Source: Elmis aenea (Eukaryota > Arthropoda > Insecta > Coleoptera > Elmidae). From it: DNA of 64,000 bases. The stretch is taken from the NCBI GenBank assembly GCA_947652605.1, contig OX393577.1, forward strand, positions 61,962,108 to 62,026,107, read 5' to 3'. The position numbers and the translations under genes are program-made. This document shows positions 57,661 to 64,000 of this stretch, one piece after another (positions within the stretch are counted from its first letter, which is position 1; each line of letters opens with the position of its first letter). Below the pieces are notes generated by a model. It was not told the origin of the DNA, ran no database searches, and saw only the letters and a program-made list of their open reading frames with translations.

Positions 57661-59045
57661 CTAATTAATTCTAGATCGATTTCCCTAGAGGGAGCATTGC
57701 ATAAGCCCCGTACTTAGTTCCTTAAAATAAATAAATCATTATAAGTAATTATTTAACTCTTATAAAAATAAATGTGTTTACATTTTGTTTGGTGCATCCT
57801 AATAAGCAAAGTAAAAGCATGATCGAATTCTTTTTTAATTCTTTTTAATATGATTTGTTGGCTAACGTGTTGGTTTCTGCTGAACGATATTGCAATAGGG
57901 AAATTAAATTAAACTGGATGAATTCACCTTCTTTCATCCGCTAGATTAAGCACCGACCAAAATAAATCCTGACTTGCAAATATTCCACGCATTGCCACAC
58001 AAATAACAAAGGATAATTCCAACTTTATGTGTGTTAAGATCCTGAAATTTTGCACAGGATTAAATTATTTCCTGAGTTCAAATTTGTTAACTTCAAGGTC
58101 TAGGTATAATAAACGCGCAATGAGGATGCATTGTTAAATATTTCGCTCCAGCTTTGTCAGTTCTCTCTATTCTTTGCCGTAGTATTGAGAAAAAGCAGTC
58201 AGTCGATGAACCGGTTCAGAGGGAGTATCAAATTTCGTAAAATATTACTAAGGCTTAATAACTTCGAAAAGCAACGTTGACTTCCGGGTAAAATAATACT
58301 GACGATGTTTACGTCTTAAGGTTCATGATGTTTCCGTCATATAATACGATCTTCTTAGATTTTATGCAAATTTAACGTGCAAAATCTGGAAAATGTCTTA
58401 ATAAAGCGGCATTGTCTGGATTTTGTTGTCGATTTGAATGTTTAATTTTGTACCGTTCGAGATTATATTGACTTATTTTGTTATCTTACACGGTAATGAC
58501 TTTGTTTTAAATTATTGTGATCGTTCTGAAATTTAATTAATTGTTTTAATAAAAATTTTCACAGCTAAGAAACTATTGCTAGAAATTTTAAGAAAAACGA
58601 GTTTTTATTGTAGGGTTTGTTTGACCGTCGCATCCCTATAACTTAACTACTTAAAAAGAAAAACCCTAAAAATCTTATATTTTTGTAAACCGTACAAAAT
58701 TTGCTCTAAAATAACTCGCGATAGTCAACTTTTTTGTCCTAATCGAGCAGTATACTTTTATATTTATTTATTATGATAACGCGCGGGTTCTAAGAAACGT
58801 TTGCGATTATACATTGCAGAAGGAGGGAATTTATTTGAACATCTTCTCTAATTTGTTTTAGTTTGTATGTTTTCATGTTACTGTTAAACTTAGTACACCG
58901 TTCCTTTACGTATTTCAATACATTTTTCTTCATTTCGGATTTGTTTTTACATATCGTTGCCTTAACAAAAGTTTCTTGGCACGCTTGATAATTAACAACA
59001 ATCAAAATGGGCATTTTTTTTAAATCGTCAATAGCACGGTTGAAA
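57661..59045. other. Intergenic; one unexplained 119-codon frame
   Basis: A minus-strand open frame at 58790-59149 (Lys/Asn/Ile-rich) has no domain I recognise, and its first 35 codons overlap an inverted repeat at 59046-59097. It could be a decayed element protein or chance; I leave it uncalled. Nothing else is supported. Confidence 0.4.
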
Positions 59046-59385
59046 ATATTTTTGGGGAAGGCGTTGTAGATTTTTCTACGCACTGTAAAATGAAAACTTT
59101 CATTTGATTCAATATTTTTTAAATTCTTTGATAAATAACAAACTTGCATTCGTTTAAATGGAAATTATAGTTGGCCATAACCTTAAGAAAAAACATGTCT
59201 TCTCCTCTTTTCATTTGTATAAGGTTTAATGTATTTATTTCGATATTTAGGCTCAAAACAAATAAAATTCATTAAAAAGTTCCTATGAAGCTATAGAGTA
59301 CCATGAATTTAAATAATAATGAAACAAATTAATGTTTTCATTTTACAGTGCGTAGAAAATCTACAACTTTTTCCCAAAAAATTTT
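59046..59385. repeat. Inverted repeat, 52-bp arms
   Basis: 59046-59097 (with TTCTACGCACTGTAAAATGA) is complementary to 59334-59385, loop 236 nt. The right arm runs into the dispersed repeat at 59370. Confidence 0.75.
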
Positions 59386-59767
59386 ATTGTACCATCAAGT
59401 ATAACCGACTTATTAACGATTGAAGAAAAATGCCTATTTTGATTTTTGTTTATCATCTAGCGTGCCATGTAACTTAAAACATTAAAGCATCACTAAATAG
59501 GTCTCAGAAAGGGGAACGGCTTTTCCAATTTAAACTTCTTTGTAGCTGTTACCGTTTACGAGATCCCAATAGTGGCCCTTCTATGTGAACCACCCTGTAT
59601 ATAACATGATATATTGTGGAACATAACTTCGACATATTTGAATTAATAAAGCATCACTGACTAGTGCTTCGAAAGGGGAACAATTTGTCTAATTTAAACA
59701 TCTTTGTAGCTCTTACCGCTTACGAGATCCAACTAGTGGCCCTTCTATGTGGACCACCCTGTATATA
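59370..59767 (-). repeat. Dispersed repeat, copy 2 plus partial tandem copy 3
   Basis: 59370-59598 matches 21135-21382. A second, shorter unit (59640-59767, from AAAGCATCACTGA) repeats its last 125 bp. Both end CCACCCTGTATATA, with ACGAGATCC about 40 bp before the end. Confidence 0.85.
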
Positions 59768-59899
59768 AAAATTATTTAATATGTAAACGTGCAATTGAAT
59801 GATATATTTTGACATCGTCTTTTTTTGGCTTATTTGTCGGTTTAGTGTGCTAAGCTCTTGTAATTTTAGCACAGCGACAGTCTACTATTTCTGCTTATT

Positions 59900-60290
59900 A
59901 TAGTTATTTATGTATCAAGGCCAAAAAGTACGTTTTGGCCGAGGTGCATCTTACATTTTTTGTGCGATCGAATTAAAAACCATTTAAATTTTTAGTAATT
60001 TTCAAAATTATATGTTAGAAACTACGTGACATTCTGTCACTGACAAATGACGGCGTATGTACTGCATTACCGGCCCTCTCCTTAGCAACGGCCGTAAAAG
60101 TTACTTTTTCGGCCGTTGCTAAGGAGAGGGCCGGTAATGCAGTACATACGCCGTCATTTGTCAGTGACAGAGTGTCGCGTAGTTTCTAACCTATAATTTT
60201 GAAAATTACTAAAAATTTAAATTGTTTTTAATTCGATCGCACAAAAAATTTAATATGCACCTCGGCCAAAACATAAATAACTATTATTTG
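59900..60290. repeat. Near-perfect palindrome, 163-bp arms, 15-bp spacer
   Basis: 59932-60094 and 60110-60272 are complementary with few mismatches and equal length, centred at 60102. The arms contain GCTAAGGAGAGGGCCGGTAA and ATGACGGCGTATGTACTGCA. Beyond the arms ATAGTTATTTATG is also inverted, but the left side has about 20 extra bases (GTATCAAGGCCAAAAAGTAC). It looks like a palindromic MITE; no transposase and no clear target duplication. Confidence 0.9.
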
Positions 60291-60955
60291 TCCCCAAAAT
60301 TCAACTCTTATAATATAAATATACATTATTTAGTTAAATCCAACATTATTTTCTTTTTAATAGAAAGAGCATAACTTTGCTACCAAATTCTGAAGGAGGC
60401 GGTTTAACCACAAATTCACTGTCTGTCTTGTCTTGCGTTTCTCAGATACCTTACCCGAGATATCTAATTGATTCCACTGATATATTTCTAACTATAGCTC
60501 ATGTTGAGTAATGATTGTGATCTGCAACCGTACGACAAATTTATTAGTCAGCATTAGGTATACATAGAGATAGACACGTTTAATCTGCTGCTTATTTAGT
60601 CACTCTAATGAGAGCAATTAAGAAGTTACATCTGTAGTCGATGTGAAAGCAATTAAAATATGTAATTCGAAGGAGGTGGTTTCAAAATCGGTTAAGCATT
60701 GAATACGGCATATTAAGCGGATTATGCGATCAACTAGACGTATCTATTCTTGTTTAAGGATATATTTGAAGGCAATACATTTTGAAAGTACAAAAAAGTT
60801 TGGTAATTATCTAGCTACATACATTATCAATTAAAGGATTATAGTGCCACTAGGGCAAGACAGGGAGGGTTTCCTTATAATTTGGGTCTGTTTTTTGGCT
60901 AAGAGTTGAAAAATTAGTGATAGAGTACTAAAAAAGTTACAGTAACAAGAATATT
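60291..60955. other. Intergenic, no feature seen
   Basis: No supported feature. Confidence 0.5.
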
Positions 60956-60959
60956 AGAT

Positions 60960-61330
60960 GTCAATGCTGTACCATCTGGGCTACGACCTATTATTGACGA
61001 GTTCACTATGCAACAGCGTAATAACAAATCAAGATTGTGTAGCGCAGAGGCTATTTAGAAGAAAAAGAGGCAAAAGGTATCTTGAATAATATCATTTGGC
61101 CACCACAATCTCCGGATCTGAATCTTGTAGTGCTTGTGTGGAAAGCACTCGATAGAAATGCCTCAGAAAATATCCTTCGCCAAAAAGGAGCTTTAAATCC
61201 AATTCTTGGAAAAAGAAGTAGTATTGCCCAGAAACTATAGGAAATTAGTTGACCGCTTGCCCAGGTTGGTAAAAAATGTCAATAAATGCATAGGCGGCCT
61301 TTTTAACGAAAAGTTTGTATCTACCTATAA
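60960..61330 (+). pseudogene. Tc1-type transposase C-terminal remnant
   Basis: Frames give FTMQQRNNKSRLCSAEAI, in which the usual QQDN(D/A)PKH catalytic Asp is Arg, then KGILNNIIWPPQSPDLNLVV and LVWKALDRNASENIL. W-P-P-Q-S-P-D-L-N-P-(I/V)-E-x-x-W is the Tc1 third-residue region; the Pro-Ile-Glu is changed here. After frameshifts VDRLPRLVKNVNKCIGGLFN matches the usual Tc1 C-terminal end. The N-terminal half and terminal repeats are absent. It directly borders the satellite array. Confidence 0.8.
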
Positions 61331-61344
61331 CGACTAATTTTTGT

Positions 61345-64000
61345 AGGGCTTGTTTAAAACACATATTCGCGAATAATTTTTTAACTGCTTAAGATATTGA
61401 CTTGAAATTTTCAGGACATGTTTAGCATGCTTATCTACAACAAAAAACTAGTTTAGAAAACGATCCAAAATTTTGTTTGTAAGAAACTGCAAAAATTAAG
61501 TCAAAAACGCAAAATTTCTTAATTTTTATATCGTTTTAAAACACATATTCGCGAATAATTTTTTTAACTGCTTAAGATATAGACTTGAAATTTTTAGAAA
61601 ATATTTACCATGCTTATCTAAAACGAAAAACTAATTTAGGAAACGATACAATATTTTGTTTATAAGAACCTGCAAAAATTCACTCGAAAACGCACAATTT
61701 CTTTAATTTTCTATCGTTTTAAAACACATATTGGCGAATAACTTTTTAACTGCTTACGATATTGACATATATTTCAGGACATGTTTGCCATGCTTATCTA
61801 CAACGAAAAACTAATTTAGGAAACGATCCAATATTTTGTTTGTAAGAAACTGCAAAAATTAACTCAAAAACGCACAATTTCTTAAATTTTATATCGTTTT
61901 AAAACACATATTCGCGAATCATTTTTTAACTGCTTTAAGATATGGACTTGAAATTTTTAGAAAATGTTTACAATGCTTATCTACAACGAAAAAGTAATTT
62001 AGGAAACGATACAATATTTTGTTTGTAAAAAAACTTCAAAAATTAACATAAAAACGCACAATTTCTTTAATTTTATATCGTTTTAAAACACATATTCGCG
62101 AATCATTTTTTAACAGCTTTAGATAATGACTAGAAATTTTTAGGACATGTTTACCATGCTTATCTACAACGAAAAAATTTAGGAAACGATCCAATATTTT
62201 GTTTGTAAGAAACTTCAAAAATTAACTCAAAAAAACTAAATTTCCTTATTTTATATGGTTTTAAAACACATATTTGCGAATAATTTTTTAACTGCTTAAG
62301 GCATTGACTTAAAATTTTCAGGACATGTTTATCATGCTTATCTACAACAAAAAACCGATTTAGGAAACGATCCAATATTTTGTTTGTAAGAACCTGCAAA
62401 AATTAACTTAAAAACGCACAATTTCTTAATTTTTGTATCGTTTTAATACACATATTCGCGAATCATTTTTTAACTGCTTAAGATATTAACTTCAAATTTT
62501 CTGAACATGTTTACCATGCTTATCTACAACAAAAAAACTGATTTAGAAAACGATCCAATATTTTGTTTGATAGAATCTTTAAAATTTAACTTAAAAAAGC
62601 AAAATGTCTTTAATTTTCTATCGTTTTAAAACACATATTCGCAAATCATTTTTTAACTGCTTTAGATATTGACTAGAAATTTTCAGGACATGTTTACCAT
62701 GCTTATCTACAACGATAAACTAATTTAGGAAACGATACAATATTTTGTTTGTAAGAAACTTCAAAAATTAACTCAAAAAAGCAAAACTTCTTAATTTTTA
62801 TATAGTTTTAAAACACATATTCGCGAATAATTTTTTAACTGCTTAAGATATGAAGTTGAAATTTTCAGGACATGTTCACCATGCTTATCTACAACAAAAA
62901 ACTGATTTAAGAAACGATCCAATATTTTGTTTGTAAGACACTTCAAAAATTAACTCAAAAAAGCAAAATTTCTTAATTTTATATGGTTTTAAAACACATA
63001 TTCGCGAATAATTTTTTAACTGCTTAAGACATTGACTTGAAATTTTCAGGACAGGTTTATCAATCATGCTTATCTACAACTAAAAACCAATTTAGGAAAC
63101 GATCCAATATTTTGTTTGTAAGAAACTGCAAAAATTAACTCAAAAACGAACAATTTCTTAATTATTATATCGTTTTAAAACACATATTCGCGAATAATTT
63201 TTTAACTGCTTAAGGCTTAAGGCATTGACTTGAAATTTTCAGGACATGTTTATCATGCTTATCTACAACAAAAAACCGATTTAGGAAACGATCCAATATT
63301 TTGTTTGTAAGAACCTGCAAAAATTAACTCAAAAACGCACAATTTCTTAATTGTTATATCGTTTTAAAACACATATTCGCGAATCATTTTTTAACTGCTT
63401 AAGATATTGACTTCAAATTTTCAAGACATGTTTACCATGCTTATCTACAACGAAAAAATTAATTTAGGAAACGATCCAATATTTTGTTTGTAAGAAACTT
63501 CAAAAATTAACATAAAAACGCACAATTTCTTTAATTTTATATCGTTTTAAAACACATATTCGCGAATCATTTTTTAACAGCTTTAGATAATGACTAGAAA
63601 TTTTCAGGACATGTTTACCATGCTTATCTACAACGAAAAACTAATTTAGGAAACGATCCAATATTTTGTTTGTAAGAAACTTCAAAAATTAACTCAAAAA
63701 AACAAAATTTCCTTATTTTATATGGTTTTAAAACACATATTCGCGAATAATTTTTTAACTGCTTAAGGCATTGACTTAAAATTTTTAGGACATGTTTATC
63801 ATGCTTATCTACAACAAAAAACCGATTTAGGAAACGATCCAATATTTTGTTTGTAAGAACCTGCAAAAATTAACTTAAAAACGCACAATTTCTTAATTTT
63901 TGTATCGTTTTAAAACACATATTCGCGAATAATTTTTTAACTGCTTAAGATATTAACTTCAAATTTTCTGAACATGTTTACCATGCTAATCTACAACAAA
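61345..64000. repeat. Satellite array, ~182-bp monomer, runs off the window
   Basis: The phrase TTTTAAAACACATATTCGCG recurs at 61354, 61536, 61719, 61899, 62083, 62261, 62443, 62626, 62808, 62989, 63175, 63364, 63547, 63728 and 63910, spacing 178-189 bp, so about 14.5 monomers. Each holds GAACATGTTT/GGACATGTTT, CATGCTTATCTACAAC and CCAATATTTTGTTTGTAAGA. Open frames of 60-80 codons in it are monomer readings, not genes. Variants show longer-range order (see findings). Confidence 0.95.

Noticed and set aside
58790..59149. 119-codon minus-strand frame
   Set aside because: Start region overlaps an inverted repeat and no domain is visible; kept only as a note.
62036..63866. Open frames of 60-80 codons in the satellite
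   Set aside because: They recur once per monomer group and are readings of the satellite.

Overview
The window is AT-rich, intron-scale eukaryotic DNA with no recognisable host gene. It is packed with decayed transposable elements: Jockey-, RTE- and I-type LINEs, a tRNA-Thr-derived SINE, Tc1/mariner, hAT, PIF/Harbinger and piggyBac DNA transposons, several fold-back elements, and a satellite array. This mix, the short TTAGG-like runs and the LINE types point to an insect, possibly a beetle. The order is inferred, not shown. All coding matter I can recognise belongs to mobile elements, and nearly all of it is broken by frameshifts, stops or internal deletions.

Layout. 1-9 kb: three hAT elements with 8-bp target duplications (1797-3021, 4373-5579 with a hAT C-terminal domain remnant, and 5821-6605), then inverted and dispersed repeats. 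9.5-11.2 kb: a Jockey LINE on the minus strand, split by a PIF/Harbinger element (10376-10831). 12-12.7 kb: an RTE fragment. 14.6-15.9 kb: a Harbinger element with TTA duplication and a transposase first exon. 17.5-18.6 kb: a long imperfect palindrome. 22.0-22.7 kb: a fold-back element built of 14-bp repeats. 27.1-28.8 kb: an internally deleted piggyBac between TTAA sites. 30-32 kb: two Harbinger elements, the second holding a 0.5-kb palindrome. 32.6-34.4 kb: a hAT element with a well-kept dimerisation domain and a young RTE insertion. 35.1-36.2 kb: a Jockey remnant interrupted by an inverted-repeat element. 37.6 kb: a SINE. 39.6-40.3 kb: a second 14-bp-repeat fold-back element. 41 and 56 kb: two copies of a GCTCC-rich hAT MITE in opposite orientation.

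42-46 kb: two mariner pseudogenes flanking an I-type LINE RNase H/zinc-finger remnant. 48.6-50.7 kb: a stack of a dispersed repeat, a 9-bp-duplication MITE and an RTE insertion, then an opposing RTE and a piggyBac C-terminus. 52.3-54 kb: a nearly complete Tc1/mariner-type element whose first catalytic Asp is deleted. 54.3-55.1 kb: a Jockey 3' end. 57-60.3 kb: dispersed repeats and a near-perfect palindrome. 60.9-61.3 kb: a Tc1 remnant running into a ~182-bp satellite that continues past the window edge and shows higher-order periodicity.

There are no operons or interacting genes. What links the loci is repeated use of a few sequence modules: a TACAGGGTG...GGGATCTCG header shared by many dispersed repeats, 14-bp units in two otherwise different fold-back elements, and 16-bp palindromes just inside two different piggyBac families. 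These, the satellite's higher-order structure and the datable nested insertions are the points most worth following up.
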